Source: Larix kaempferi (taxonomy: Eukaryota; Streptophyta; Pinopsida; Pinales; Pinaceae). From it: 64,000 nucleotides of DNA. The notes under the pieces are model-generated. The model was not told the origin of the DNA and made no database searches. It worked only from the letters and a program-made list of their open reading frames with translations. Below, one piece after another: positions 1 through 12,176 of the stretch. The stretch lies in the NCBI GenBank assembly GCA_027924585.1, contig BSBM01000904.1, positions 16,575,501 to 16,639,500 of the forward strand. The letters run 5' to 3'. The translations under genes were made by a program, and so were the position numbers. How positions within the stretch are numbered: the first letter of the stretch is position 1; every line of letters starts with the position of its first letter.

Positions 1-3000
1 CCCTGTCTATTGTGCCTCAGCGCTTTAGTGTGTGAGATGCACTCAAACCTGGGATTTGCTCCCGTCGATTGCCCACGATGTTGCAATGCAGTTAGGATTG
101 TGTAGCCTCACCGGGTGTTCCCCATTGGTCATTGAAGCATGTATTGCTCACCCCCACCCCATTACTTTGCAGTATGAGCACCATGATTATATCTATTGAG
201 ATATGTATGTAGCCCAAAAGGGCCTTGATGTAAAATGAAGAAATGTAAAGCAAGCCAAAGAAGCTTTTTGTAAATGTAAATCTAGCCAAAAAAAAGGGCT
301 AAGTATGAAACTCATTGTAAAATCCATGCAATGTGTTTATAAACACACATGGACATAGGTCAGCCATACATGTCAGCATTTGTAGTTGTTATTCCTCACC
401 TAGTCCTGCGGGGCAAGGAGGTGAGAGGGAGCAAGGGACAAGCTCAAGATTGTCCCCTAGAGTCTCAAGTTACGGTTTGCCGGACACCCAATTTGGCGGC
501 AATAGAAAAGAACCTCACAGAGTCTTCGGGCACGGATGTGAGTTGTGAAATACTTGTCAGATTACCAGTGGTGGTTTCCCTGCACTATACCCATTTGTGA
601 GGCACTGCCCTTCCCCGTGTTTTGTCATGGTATACTTATCTCAGTGGACCCTACTTCCCCGAGTCATCCAAAAGGTCACATGATCCTCATCCTTGCCATG
701 TATTCCACATCACCCAATGTTATCTAGGTGGTGAAGTCTGTAGGTTATGCATAGCAGTTGAGACTTTTGGATGTGGTGGGCCCACCTCACCTGGGGCCTT
801 GTATTTTCCGAGATTTATTTTGTTTAGTAATGTACTAACTTGTATAAGGAAGCCTTTCGCTTCATGATCACATACAGGTATTCGGCTAGCACCAGTGTTG
901 ACCAGATTTGACTTGGTCAAACTAGGTTGACTAGGCCAAAAATGTTGCAACAGGAATTTCGATTTTGGTCACTTATTATCTACAGGGGACCCATATGAGC
1001 TTCCAACTTACAAAATGCAAAAAGATCGAGGCGGTTGTGAGATTTTTAATTATTATTGGTCATTAATGACCTGTTTTAATTAAAAATCATGGATTTTGGG
1101 CAAATAACACCTAAGTGATGGATCGGGGTCGTTCGAGTGGTCATTCCTACTATTTTTGGGGTCCACAATCACATTGCAGCAGACGATTCGGCAATCCGGG
1201 CACTTTAGATGGGTCAAAAGCCCAAATTACATCTTCAGCAGTATAAACCAACAATAAATTACATGGAAAATCAAAATTTGACTAAGGCAACTATTGGAAA
1301 TGGCAAAAATCAATGGATGGCAAGTGAAAAGGTGATTCCTAAGGTAAATTGGTAATGTTTGACATTGTATTTGGGCATGGTGGGGCCCTCTATTGGACAG
1401 CTCACTCTAGAGATCGAATTGGCCCATGGGGGGGATTTTTCTCCACCTAGGGAATTCGATTTGCATGGTTCATTGTATGTGGGGCCATGATGTATTAGCT
1501 ACGGGGCTAAAACATCATATAGACACCCCCTAGCTTGATGTTAATGTTTTGTATGGTCCCCTACAAGGCACCCCCACTCCACAAGTGCGCTACACATGGG
1601 CAATTCACACCCCCACTAGGAGAGATCTCCTCCATTCGTTTTTTATGGTTGGGGATTGATCTCAGCCCTCCATTTTGGAGGGAATAGGGTTTGAGATTGA
1701 GCCATTCTCTATAAGAGAAGGCACTCACTCCATTTGTACTTCTTCTTGGCATTCTAGAGACTTGACATTGAGATTATAGAGAGACATTTTTACTGAGTTA
1801 CTTGTGATTTTGGAGTGGGATTCTTCTTGTGTTGATTGAGATCATATTTTTGATGCATTGCTGAGTTGCTTGTGGTATCCCTATCTCTCCTTGAGCATTT
1901 CGATTTGCAGGTGAAGCTGGCCACTGGAGGAAAACGCAACACTTGAGTTAGCAGCTCCTTGCTAGCGTTTCTCTTTGGGATTTTAACAAGGAAGTGAGTT
2001 TGCATTTGTTGTTATTTACTTTTCTCATCATTTGTTACTCATTTGCTGGTTTATTTTTGTCATTTGCTATAGATACTGACTTTTATCTCTCTGTGGCAGG
2101 TACAAAAACGCATTGGCTCATTGGCTGCTCCAAAACGCAAAGGGGGAAAACGCACTCTAGCTCAGCACTTGATCTTCGGGGTTTGTCTTCAGCATTGAGA
2201 TATGTTCATCTTCATTATCCAGGTACGGGATCTCTTCTTGTTTCTCATAATCTCTCTTTCACTATTGATGTTAAGCTTCAGTCACTAAATAAAACCCTAA
2301 AAAAAAATAACTAAAATTCCAACCGTAGAAACTTCATTTTTATTGCAAACCCGCCTTTTATTTGTGCTTCAACGTATAAATCTTAAGTTTTATTAATTTC
2401 CGACTCCATTAACCCACACTTTAGGCACTGGTCTACTTGGCAAAAACGCCCCACCTAGGGCGTTTTTCTCTCTTGCTGGTTTGGGTCACTTTGGGGTTTT
2501 GGGTACTCTTGATTTGGTTTTGTCTCGCCATTTATTACTAGCAATCAAGTTGCCATTTGCTAGAAGTCATTTTAATCACGTTTTACTCACTGCCCTAGGT
2601 CCATTTCTGCACTACTCAACTCTCTTCCTTGGGCAGATAGTCTATCTTTTAACTTCTAGCTTAACGTTTGTCCCTCGCTTGTTTCCAACCAAAAATACTA
2701 ATCCTATCTCATTTGATACATCATATTCGATCATTGGTCACGCTTTGCTATTATACTTGTTCTATAGCTGCGTCCAGTCAGTGGCTGAGATTAAGCTTAG
2801 GACCCAGTTGCACTCATCTCTTATCACTTTCTTGCTTACATTCTGAGATTAGGGTGTGTCTTTGTCTCTCAACCATAATTGGTTGAGCGGGGTCTCCCCC
2901 TTGACTTGGCTTTGCGCCTTGACTAAAGTGACTGTAGCCTTGTCCGGTGTGACTTCTGTCCCTTGGATAGAGGACCTAGTTACCGTTGGTTACACCTTCC

Positions 3001-3068
3001 TAGCTGTTCACCTCTACCATCCCTATTGGGACACCTACTTCCAAACAGCTAGAGTTTGTGTGATAACA
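1..3068 (+). repeat. 5' LTR (partial)
   Basis: Matches 7985-11107 almost base for base apart from small indels; the 3' copy has about 55 extra bases, mostly near 8690-8715 and 8820-8850. It ends TGTGATAACA at 3068, followed four bases later by the primer-binding site. The first roughly 720 bases lie left of the window. All short open frames inside it are chance frames of the LTR. Confidence 0.93.
1710..1715 (+). promoter_or_regulatory. Candidate LTR TATA box (5' LTR)
   Basis: TATAAG in the context CTCTATAAGAGAAGG, inside a stretch conserved between both LTRs. It is the best core-promoter candidate in this LTR. Transcription would start about 30 bases downstream, leaving a very long U3. Confidence 0.5.
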
Positions 3069-3072
3069 TTTT

Positions 3073-3090
3073 TGGCGCCGCTGCCGGGGA
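3073..3090 (+). other. Primer-binding site, tRNA-Asp type
   Basis: TGGCGCCGCTGCCGGGGA lies four bases after the LTR end. It is complementary to the 3' end of plant tRNA-Asp(GUC) plus CCA with one mismatch (GCTGCC where the perfect match is GTTGCC). Use of tRNA-Asp is typical of Athila elements. Confidence 0.9.
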
Positions 3091-3283
3091 GGTAGAGGCC
3101 TACCCGTGTCTTGTTTGAGTTTTGAGTCTTTTTGCTTGTTTCTCCTTTTGTCATCGCATCTAAACTTAAAACTCTGTTGGCTGATTTCTTTTTGCATAAT
3201 TATTGCAGCCAACACATTTTTGTCTCATTCACCACTTCCCCTCCACGACATCCCACCATCAGTGAACAAGGTACTTAGTTCAC

Positions 3284-5005
3284 TTGGCGACTCTACTCCG
3301 CGGCTCCACTGGAGGCCGAACCCATCCGTACAACCTACGTAGCCTTGCTCATTCTGACACATTACATAGCACGCCTATCACATACGTTAGACGAAACCTT
3401 AGTGAGCACTCCCCCAATTCGTTTTGGCAGGCAGTTAATTCTGCAGCCTCACCTAGTGTGGTAGTGCCACCCCCTTCCATAGCTCCCAACCCGCAGCTAA
3501 ACAACAACCTGATGGCCAACCCCAATCCTGGTCCACGTGCCTTTGGCCGTATGGCTAGAGCTTCACCCTTCAGCTTCGCTCAGATTCAGGGTGCTCCCCA
3601 TGACATGCCTGACAAGTATTTTGAAAAGATTCCAAAGTTTAGTGGGAGCACAGCCATCACGATTGAAGATCATGTCAAATCTATGTGGCAACACATGGAG
3701 GCCTATGGGGCCAGCGACGAAGATGTTTTCATGAGAGGTCTTGTTATGTCACTTGAGGGTGATGCCCGCAAGTGGTTTGATCGGTTACCTATCGGATCAG
3801 TCACTGGTTACGATGATTTCGTGACCAAACTCAACGGACAGTGGTCGGTCAAACTAGATGGCAAGTATTTACTTAGCCAGCTATCAGGAATAAAGAAAAA
3901 AGAGAACGAAACCACTCATGAATTCATCATCAGATTTGATAAAGTTGTGGCCCAGATACCTGAAACCATTCGCCCAACGGACCCAGCTATCCTGATTCAC
4001 TATCTAGACACATTTGAAGGATGGCTAGGGTACCACCTTAAGGACAAAGAGCGGACTACTCTTAAGATCGCCCAGGACAATGCTCGCAAGGCTGAAGCTA
4101 ATGCTGCGTCCATGGGAAAACAAAACTTCTTCGACCTTCATGCTCCTTCCTCATCACGCACTGATTCCCGTGCCCGCAAGGGCAAAGAACCTGCAAAAGA
4201 AAACACAGAGTTAGGGAACACTAAAGATACGAAGGAAATGATTAAAACCCTCACCCTTCTAACAAGAGACCTGGACAAAAACAGGGACTCAGACAGATAT
4301 AAAGCTCCGTATGGCCCTCAACCATATTGGAACCAAAACAGGAGGCCCACCACTGAAGAGATCAAGAAACCTCCTACAGCTCCCAAGACCCCTGACACTA
4401 GAGCCATTCATTGGTGCGAAAAATGCGAAGACGAGCACCTCAAGGTTGAGTGTAACTATGTTGAGCCCGAAGAACTCATAGAAAACATCAACTTCGTTGA
4501 TGACACACCTTTCAACCTAGATTTTGGCCGGATCCTCATTGAGGAAGACGAGGAAGAAGATGTTGAAGAAGTAGGCCCCTCTTGTCTACCGGTTCACCCT
4601 GTTGTCGATGATCCTCAACGAATCAAGATCTATAGGAGACATAGGGATGAGCCCAGGCCCGCACCTTTCACGGAGAGGCACGAGGCTCCCCAACCGAACC
4701 TCAGTACTAGCCCTCATCTTTCTCACGAGCCCTTTGGGCAGAGCATAGAGTTGGAGAAGGAGTTAGCCAAGATCACGCAGAACATCCCCATGACTGAACT
4801 AGTCAAGCTCCCTTCAGTCCGAAGTCAAATCGCTGATTTTCTGGATAGCATCTCGGTAGAGAGGAACTTATCAGATACCTCTACAAACATCCCTAGTTCC
4901 CTAGACACCACACACGATGAGGAGACAAACATGGAGGATCCCCCAGTATCTATTCACACCACTATTTATGAGAGAAGAATGGAGGGCATCAGCCTTTCTA
5001 CCTGA
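3284..5005 (+). CDS. Retrotransposon Gag (Athila-like)
   Basis: An open frame of 573 codons giving the structural capsid and nucleocapsid protein of the element. The frame opens with TTG at 3284, and the first in-frame ATG is at 3512 (residue 77), so the original ATG was probably lost or lay at the TTG. Residues about 105-260 form the retrotransposon gag domain, with the signature ARKWFDRLP (161-169) followed by DDFVTKL. Residues 300-345 are basic and polar. A zinc-knuckle-like motif C-X2-C-X3-H-X4-C lies at 378-390 (C378, C381, H385, C390), one residue shorter than the usual CCHC spacing. The C-terminal part is acidic and ends with the conserved linker before protease. A frameshift near 4970-4990 cuts the frame off from the protease downstream. 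Confidence 0.85.
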   Translation: MATLLRGSTGGRTHPYNLRSLAHSDTLHSTPITYVRRNLSEHSPNSFWQAVNSAASPSVVVPPPSIAPNPQLNNNLMANPNPGPRAFGRMARASPFSFAQIQGAPHDMPDKYFEKIPKFSGSTAITIEDHVKSMWQHMEAYGASDEDVFMRGLVMSLEGDARKWFDRLPIGSVTGYDDFVTKLNGQWSVKLDGKYLLSQLSGIKKKENETTHEFIIRFDKVVAQIPETIRPTDPAILIHYLDTFEGWLGYHLKDKERTTLKIAQDNARKAEANAASMGKQNFFDLHAPSSSRTDSRARKGKEPAKENTELGNTKDTKEMIKTLTLLTRDLDKNRDSDRYKAPYGPQPYWNQNRRPTTEEIKKPPTAPKTPDTRAIHWCEKCEDEHLKVECNYVEPEELIENINFVDDTPFNLDFGRILIEEDEEEDVEEVGPSCLPVHPVVDDPQRIKIYRRHRDEPRPAPFTERHEAPQPNLSTSPHLSHEPFGQSIELEKELAKITQNIPMTELVKLPSVRSQIADFLDSISVERNLSDTSTNIPSSLDTTHDEETNMEDPPVSIHTTIYERRMEGISLST

Positions 5006-5215
5006 CTCTCCGTATACAGGACATGCTGTTGCACAACTGCATGCTAGACTTAGGGGCCTCTATGAACGTCATGGCGTTATAGATCATGAAGGCTATGGGA
5101 CTAGAGATCACCCGCCCTTACAAAAATGTTTGTGGGATAGATTCCAAACAAGTTCCATCCCACGGCCTGATCAAGAACTTGAGGACCTTTTCTCATGCCT
5201 AGACATCTCCACACT
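4981..5215 (+). pseudogene. Retropepsin (protease) N-terminal part, frameshifted and interrupted
   Basis: In the frame starting at base 4981 the translation includes HQPFYLTLRIQDMLLHNC and then MLDLGASMNVM. The DLGAS motif at 5047-5061 is the catalytic aspartate region of plant retropepsins. The frame is +2 relative to gag. It hits TAG at 5080-5082 directly after MAL, then continues as IMKAMGLEITRPYKNVCG up to about 5200, where the homology moves to the frame of the next feature. At least one stop and two frameshifts separate it from a working enzyme. It would have matured the Gag polyprotein. Confidence 0.75.
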
Positions 5216-5221
5216 TAGGAC

Positions 5222-6730
5222 GTGGTGGTGATTGACCTTCTGCCAGTCTATGGTATGCTTCTGTCCAGAAAATGGGCTATCAGCATAGGAGGGCATCTTC
5301 AGATGGATTTATCTCACGCCTCCATCCCTGACCCTAATGGGGTCTTGGTGAGAGTGTACCGGGAGCCCTTTTATGAGGGACACATTGAGGGCATGGAGGA
5401 TGCCATGCGGAGGACATACGGGGGATGTGAGCTGGGTCGGGAGGGAATGTTTATGGCCTTCGGTGATGAGAGGGAGGATATTGATGACGAGGCCGAGTTG
5501 GGACATCCTTTTAGCAGATGGCTCTCCACCCCCACGTTTCACTCACCTCATGAGGATTCTGAGGGAGAGGGCATGCAGGAACTCAGCCACGAACATCCTG
5601 AGAACGAGCTGACATCTCCTCCTGAGGGGCATGAGCCTATGGAGATATGAGAGGAATTCCCCATGGATCACTCTTATCCTCCAAGCCTTTGGCAGCAGTT
5701 GGCTCAACTGTACTTAGACGATTATTCTACCATGGAGATTGACGGGTCGGAGTTCTCTCTGCCTGATGAGTTGAGGGCAATCACACGCAATTTTCCTGCT
5801 TATAATGAGGAAGACCATGAGATGGAGGAGCATGGCGAAGACACCCCCCCTCCCCTGGAGGACTGGGAAGTGAGGGGAATCCCTCCCCCGGAGGAAAGAA
5901 GTTTTAGGACTATCCTTGAGATGCTGGCCGTAATGAATGATAACATTGCTAGGCAGGCCAGAGGACTTCCCCCGCATTAGTGGTGGGAGGAGCCGTCGTC
6001 CCAGGAGCCACCTGATAGGGAGAGCGATGCATCAGACCAAATCTATTTTCAAGAATTCTCCCACCCCACCGACTTCACGGAAGAGTTTGAGCCATTGCCC
6101 TTCATTACCCCTCCCCCCTCGCCGCGCCCGCATGCCTTCCCGAGTTTCCTCTTGCCTGCTGAGGTCCCTGTACCATCGGGAGAGGGGTGTAGCACGCATT
6201 CTGCATCTTCGCCTTCCACCCACTCCTCCACCAGGAGCTTGTCTGCCCAACCTCCCGATTTTTGGACGATTGGTGAGACCGAGATTCGGGTTGTTCACCC
6301 TAGGTCCATTGTTCCGCGGCCTAACCCGCCCACCGCAAGGCAAGTGACTCCCGAAGTTCTGATAGGGGAAGTTGCTATCCCATTGGATGGAGGATCCCAT
6401 AGATTCGTCCCCCATACTAGCCGTAGGGACTTGCACCCTGATAGTGGTGGAAATCTTGATGTATCAGTATTCCGCGATATAGGTGTGGACCCCCCGTCAG
6501 TGAATCGGAGGACCTTTACCACGGGAGATCAGGTTGTCATATCCCACCACGTTTTTCACCACATGGTTGGCAACCATACCGGGCTTCTGGTAGGCCCCTT
6601 AAGGATTGAGGTCCGTGACAGGGACTCATATTTTCTAGCCACCGAGGATGGGCATTACTTCTTTGTCCCCGTGAGTGGTCACCAGCTCCAGGAGTATGTT
6701 CCCGGGTTCACCCGGGGGGATATTCCTTGA
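5222..6730 (+). pseudogene. Protease C-terminus plus acidic/proline-rich frame with a possible integrase C-terminal module
   Basis: One reading frame, the same as gag, stays open for about 502 codons except for TGA at 5648-5650 and TAG at 5978-5980. It starts with VVIDLLPVYGMLLSRKW and GGHLQMDLSHASIP, the usual C-terminal part of plant retropepsins. The middle is rich in Glu, Asp and Pro and matches nothing I recognise. The last 70 residues, with GDQVV, GPLRIEV, YFLATEDGHYFFV and LQEYVPG, resemble the beta-barrel C-terminal domain of Ty3/gypsy integrases (GP...Y...DG...L..Y.P). That resemblance is inference from pattern only. If right, a deletion of RT, RNase H and the integrase core joined protease to the integrase tail. 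Otherwise it is an element-specific protein. Confidence 0.55.
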
Positions 6731-7266
6731 TCTCGCTTTGTGTCCTTCCTCCTTTTTGCGGCCAATAAGCTCTCGAGAGCAGCAGCCGATTGTCCCCCGC
6801 CTTTGATTGACCTTCCCCTCTGTCCGACAACCAATTGCCCCTTTTTGTTTTGTTTTATCTTGCGGCCATTTTGCACCTTTTTACACCATTTGCCCTTTTT
6901 CTAGTGTCTTTTGTACCATAGTTTATGTTCAGTTGTTTTTCACCTTATTACACCTCATGTGTCGGCTTAATAAAATTTAAAAATGCTGTAGAGTTGATTT
7001 CGTTATTGATATATTTTCATTTCAACATTGTCATTTTGTTTATCTCTACTAGATTATTATTTATATGATGTATGTCCTGACGAGCGGTCTGCAGAGATTG
7101 GTATAGCATCTGCATTTTACAGGGATAGGTACATATTGATGATGATGATGCAGATAGCATGCATGTGCATGTACTTTGATGATGATGAGAGGGGTGCTAC
7201 GGACCAGAGATTCTGTGGTTCTCAATCACTCTCTCCCTTAGAGCACTTGTCCCAGTTGGAGCCTAA
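6731..7266 (+). other. Internal 3' non-coding part of the Athila-type element
   Basis: No conserved coding signal. It contains GATG/ATGATG-rich tracts near 7138-7190 and a purine run GATGAGAGGGG at 7185-7195. I see no clear polypurine tract directly before the LTR start; the bases before it are TTGGAGCCTAA. Confidence 0.5.
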
Positions 7267-10200
7267 TGTTATCACATCTATGTTAGCTGGAGCTACCATA
7301 GTGCAGACTGTGCGGCCGAGGACCGCACAGTACTTTTTTTTCCAAACCAAAAATCAGATGCCTTCAGAAGAGGCACACAGTTTTGTTCAGATTGCCCCTA
7401 GTAGATATATCAGAGGGGACAGATGGTTGTATAGTGGTACAGACATGTCACTTAGCATTTACCACAGGATCACCCTTCCATGCCAGGCTTTGATATGAGC
7501 CCATTGAGACAGTTGCTTGGTCTTGTTTTGATTGAGACTATCACAGAGTATTGCTGGTTTACTATTTGTGCCCGGATTCAGCAGAGATCCAGTTCAAAGA
7601 CAACCTCAGCAGCAGGTATATGGTGCGTCGGGTATTGCATTTATATATATTGCTCATGATTGTTGTTTAGACTTGTTTATACATGATAGTACACTAACTC
7701 TACATATGATGATAGATGTGGTGATCTAGTTTTTTATGATATGTGGTTGGGCCCTTGGTGATGTCAGTCCACCCCTTCTTAGTAGGCTCCTGTTATATGC
7801 ACACCGGGTCACACCCCTATTCCTGGTATAGACTTGATCATTTAGTCCCCCTAGGCAGCTGACTTTGGATCCACCTTCACCTTCTCCATCCATCTGACTC
7901 ATTCATGATGATATTTCCCGACTTGGATTTCGATTTGTGACTTTGAGGACCCCTTCCCCCACTGATCTCTGAGTATGCCATGATTCCCTGTCTATTGTGC
8001 CTCGGCTCTTTAGTGTGTGAGATGCACTCTCAAACCTGGGATTTGCTCCCGTCGGTTGCCCCCGATGTTGCAATGCAATTAGGATTGTGTAGCCTCACCG
8101 GGTGTTCCCCATTGGTCATTGAAGCATGTATTGCTCACCCCCATTACTTTGCAATATGAGCACCATGATTATATCTATTGAGATATGTATGTAGCCCAAA
8201 AGGGCCTTGATGTAAAATGAAGAAATGTAAAGCAAGCCAAAGAGGCTTTTTGTAAATGTAAATCTAGCCAAAAAAGGGCTAAATATGAAACTCATTGTAA
8301 AATCCATGCAATGTATTTATAAACACACATGGACACAGGTCAGCCATACATGTCAGCATTTGTAGTGGTTATTCCTCACCTAGTCCTGTGGGGCAAGGAG
8401 GTGAGAGGGAGCAAGGGACAAGCTCAAGATTGTCCCCTAGAGTCTCAAGTTAAGGTTTGCCGAACACCTAGTTTGGCGGCTCTAGAAAAGAACCTCACAG
8501 AGTCTTCGGGCACGGATGTGAGTTGTGAGATACTCGTCAGATTACCAGTGGCGGTTTCCCTGCACTATACCCATTTGTGAGGCACCGCCCTTCCCCGTGT
8601 TTTGTTATGGTATACTTATCTCAGTGGACCCTACTTCCCCGAGTCATCCAAAAGGTCACATGATCCTTATCCTTGTCATCCCTTATCCTTCGCTATGTAT
8701 TCCATATCACCCAATGTCAGCTAGGTGATCAAGTCTTTAGGTTGTGCATAGCAGTTGAGACTTTTGGATGTGGTGGGCCCACCTCACTTGGGGCCTTTGT
8801 ATTTTCCGAGATTTATTGCAGTTTTTTATCACCATATTATTATCATGTTGTTTAGTAATGTACTAACTTGTATAAGGAAGCCTTTCGCTTCATGATCGCA
8901 TATAGGTATTCGGCTAGCACCAGTGTTGACTAGATTTGACTTGGTCAAACTAGGATGACCAGGCCAAAAATGGGCCCGAAAAAATTTTGCGACCGGAATT
9001 TCGATTTTGGTCACTTATTATCTACAGGGGACCCACATGAGCTTCCAACTTACAGAATGCAAAAAGATCGAGGCGTTTGTGAGATTTTTAATTATTACTG
9101 GTCATTAATGACCTGTTTTAATTAAAAATCATGGATTTTGGGCAAATAACGCCTAAGTGATGGATCGGGGTCGTTCGAGTGATCATTCCTACTATTTTTG
9201 GGGTCCACGATCACATTGCAGCAGACGGTTCGGCAATCCGGGCAATTTAGATAGGTCAAAATCCCAAATTACATCTTCAGCAGTATAAACCAGCAATAAA
9301 TTACATGGAAAATCAAAATTTGACTAAGGCAACTATTGGAAATGGCAAAAGTCAATGGATGGCAAGTGAAAAGGTGATTCCTAAGGTAAATTGGTAATGT
9401 TTGACATTGTATTTGGGCATGGTGGGGCCCTCTATTGGACAACTCACTCTAGAGATCGAATTGGCCCATGGGGGGAATTTTTCTCCACCTAGGGAATTCG
9501 ATTTGCATGGTTCATTGTATGTGGGGCCATGATGTATTAGCTAGGGGGCTAAAACATCATATAGACACCCCCTAGCTTGATGTTAATGTTTTGTATGGGC
9601 CCTATGAGGCACCCCCACTCCACAAGTGCGCTACACATGTGCAATTCGCATCCCCACTAGGAGAGATCTCCTCCATTCGTTTTTTATGGTTGGGGATTGA
9701 TCTCAGCCCTCCATTTTGGAGGGAATAGGATTTGAGATTGAGCCATTCTCTATAAGAGAAGGCACTCACTCCATTTGTACTTCTTCTTGGCATTCTAAAG
9801 ACTTGACATTGAGATTATAGAGAGACATTTTTATTGAGTTACTTGTGATTTTGGAGTGGGATTCTTCTTGTGTTGATTGAGATCATATTTTTGATGCATT
9901 GCTGAGTTGCTTGTGGTATCCCTATCTCTCCTTGAGTATTTCGATTTGCAGGTGAAGCTGGCCACTGGAGGAAAACGCAACACTTGAGTTAGCAACTCCT
10001 TGTTAGCGTTTCTCTTCGGGATTTTAACAGGGAAGTGAATTTTCATTCATTGTTATTTACTTTTCTCATCATTTGTCACTCATTTGCTGGTTTATTTTTG
10101 TCATTTGCTATAGATACTGATTTTTATCTCTTTGTGGCAGGTACAAAAATGCACTGGCTCACTGGCTGCTCCAAAATGCAAAGGGGGAAAACGCACTCTA

Positions 10201-11107
10201 GCTCAGCACTTGATCTTCAGGGTTTGTCTTCAGCACGGGGATATCTTCATCTTCATTATCCAAGTACAGGATCTCTTCTTGTTTCTCATAATCTCTCTTT
10301 CATTGTTGATGTTAAGCTGCAATCACTAAATAAAACCCTAAAAAAACAATAACTAAAATTCCAACCGTAGAAACTTCATTTTTATTGCAAACCCGCCTTT
10401 TATTTGTGCTTACATATAAATCATAAGTTTTATTAATTTCCGACTCCATTAACCCACACTTTAGGCACTAGTTTACCTGGCAAAAACGCCCCACCTAGGG
10501 CGTTTTTCTCTCTTGCTGGTTTGGGTCACTTTGGGGTTTTGGGTACTCTTGATTTGGTTTTGTCTCGCCATTTTATTACTAGAAATCAAGTTGCCATTTG
10601 CTAGAAGTCATTTTAATCACGTTTTACTCGCTGCCCTAGGTCCATTTCTGCACTACTCAACTCTCTTCCTTGGGCAGATAGTCTATCTTTCAACTTCTAG
10701 CTTAACGTTTGTCCCTCGCTTGTTTCCAGCCACAAATACTAATCCTATCTCATTTGATACATCATATTTGATCACTGATCACGCTTTGCTATTATACTTA
10801 TTCTATACTCGCATCCAATCAGTGGCTGAGATTAAGCTTAGGACCCAGTTGCACTCATCTCTTATCACTTTCATGCTTACATTATGAGACTAGGGTGTGT
10901 CTTTGTCTCTCAACCATAATTGGTTGAGCGGGGTCTCCCCCTTGACTTGGCTTTGCGCCTTGTCTAAAGTAACTAGCCTTGTCCGGTGTGACTTCTGTCC
11001 CTTGGATAGAGGACCTGGCTACTGTTGGTTACACCTTCCTAGCTGTTCACCTCTACCATCCTTATTGGGACACCTCCTTCCAAACAGCTAGAGTTTGTGT
11101 GATAACA
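7267..11107 (+). repeat. 3' LTR, complete, 3841 bp
   Basis: It begins TGTTATCACA and ends TGTGATAACA, a perfect 10-base inverted terminal pair. The ends match the solo LTRs at 18543, 26004 and 55543, and parts of the body are also similar to them, for example the stretch near 8580 with TTTGTGAGGCACCGCC. It is therefore a related but distinct Athila family. Confidence 0.92.
9751..9756 (+). promoter_or_regulatory. Candidate LTR TATA box (3' LTR)
   Basis: TATAAG in the same context as at 1710. It is conserved between the two LTRs, about 2.5 kb into the LTR. Confidence 0.45.
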
Positions 11108-12176
11108 TATGGATCTGACAAAACCCATCTAGCATTGAGTACCGACGAAAGGGGATAACACTGATGAAGAGATACGTACATACGACAAGAATCATAGTGG
11201 AACAATGGGATACCAAAGCCCCACATCCAATCTCTCCAAAAAGGCCCTGGCATACCAATGTTCATTTTGAACAAATCGAACACTGGGAGATAGGCCTGTA
11301 GCTCCATGATGGCAGCGAGATCCAAGGCCAACAACCCAAACTCTTGAGCAAGCGGTCTCCACAGCTTCCATGAGTGAGCCCCCAAATCCCAAAGATTGCA
11401 CTAATGAAAGAAATCCTTTTGACTCAATTGTCTTTCCTGGAACTATGACAACTCTGCAATGTAGGCCCCCTGATCTCGCCAACTCCAAATTAATCAAGAG
11501 GAAATTTCCCACCTAGCTCTGCTACCCTCCCACTACCACCGAACCAACCCAGCCACCAACCTCCACGTTGTCGAAATACTGCTGAAGTTTATAAAGCCCG
11601 ACTTGAAACAAAGAGTGCGAGGAGATGATGTCACATAAGCCAAATCTGCCTTGTATCCTACCCTGGTATTGAGCTGTCAAAAACCTGTCTCGAAAGAGAA
11701 CCTTCCACGGCGTTGCACCCTCAAGACATCAAACCACCCACTTTGCTTCCAAAATACTGCCTTGTGTGGCCACATCAATCAATCCTAACCCCTCTCATCC
11801 TTGGGGATAGTGCATACATCCCAAGAAACTAGGGGAAAACCACTAGCCCCCCCATACTTCAACTGAAGATAAGCATGCAGAATCTGCTATAGTTGTCAAG
11901 TACCCCAAAGCATATGTTGTCAACGATTACGAGTACAGAACCAAAGGGAATCCCTGCCTGATAGAGCGATATAGAGTGATCCGGGGGGACTAAGCCTTGT
12001 TGACAAAAGCAAAGAACAAAGACAGAGGCATTGGAGAATAGAGTGTTCACCATCAACATTTCAGCAATGAGCGACCAATCCAATTGATCATAAGCTTTGT
12101 CAAAATCAACCTTGAGCATCATGCACTGTTGCCCTGTCTCGTGATCCCACTCCATAGTCTCCCAAGCTGAGACCAC

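Larger units (their letters stand above)
1..11107 (+). mobile_element. Athila-type Ty3/gypsy LTR retrotransposon, non-autonomous, 5' end cut by the window
   Basis: Two long direct repeats flank an internal region of about 4.2 kb. Base 1 aligns with base 7985, so the window opens about 720 bases inside the 5' LTR. The order is LTR, tRNA-Asp-type primer-binding site, gag, broken protease, an unassigned decayed frame, LTR. I find no reverse transcriptase, RNase H or integrase core motif, so the element would have needed enzymes from a relative. Plant elements with gag but no pol are known as TR-GAG elements. A hand alignment of the first 100 bases against 7985 onward gives five substitutions and one 2-base indel, so the insertion is not recent. 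The right junction is 11107/11108. The 5-base target copy there would be TATGG, but its partner lies outside the window. Confidence 0.9.

Noticed and set aside
5937-6436. Overlapping frames of 136 and 134 codons on both strands
   Set aside because: Shadows of the Athila-element frame at 5222-6730, which is the one continuous with protease.
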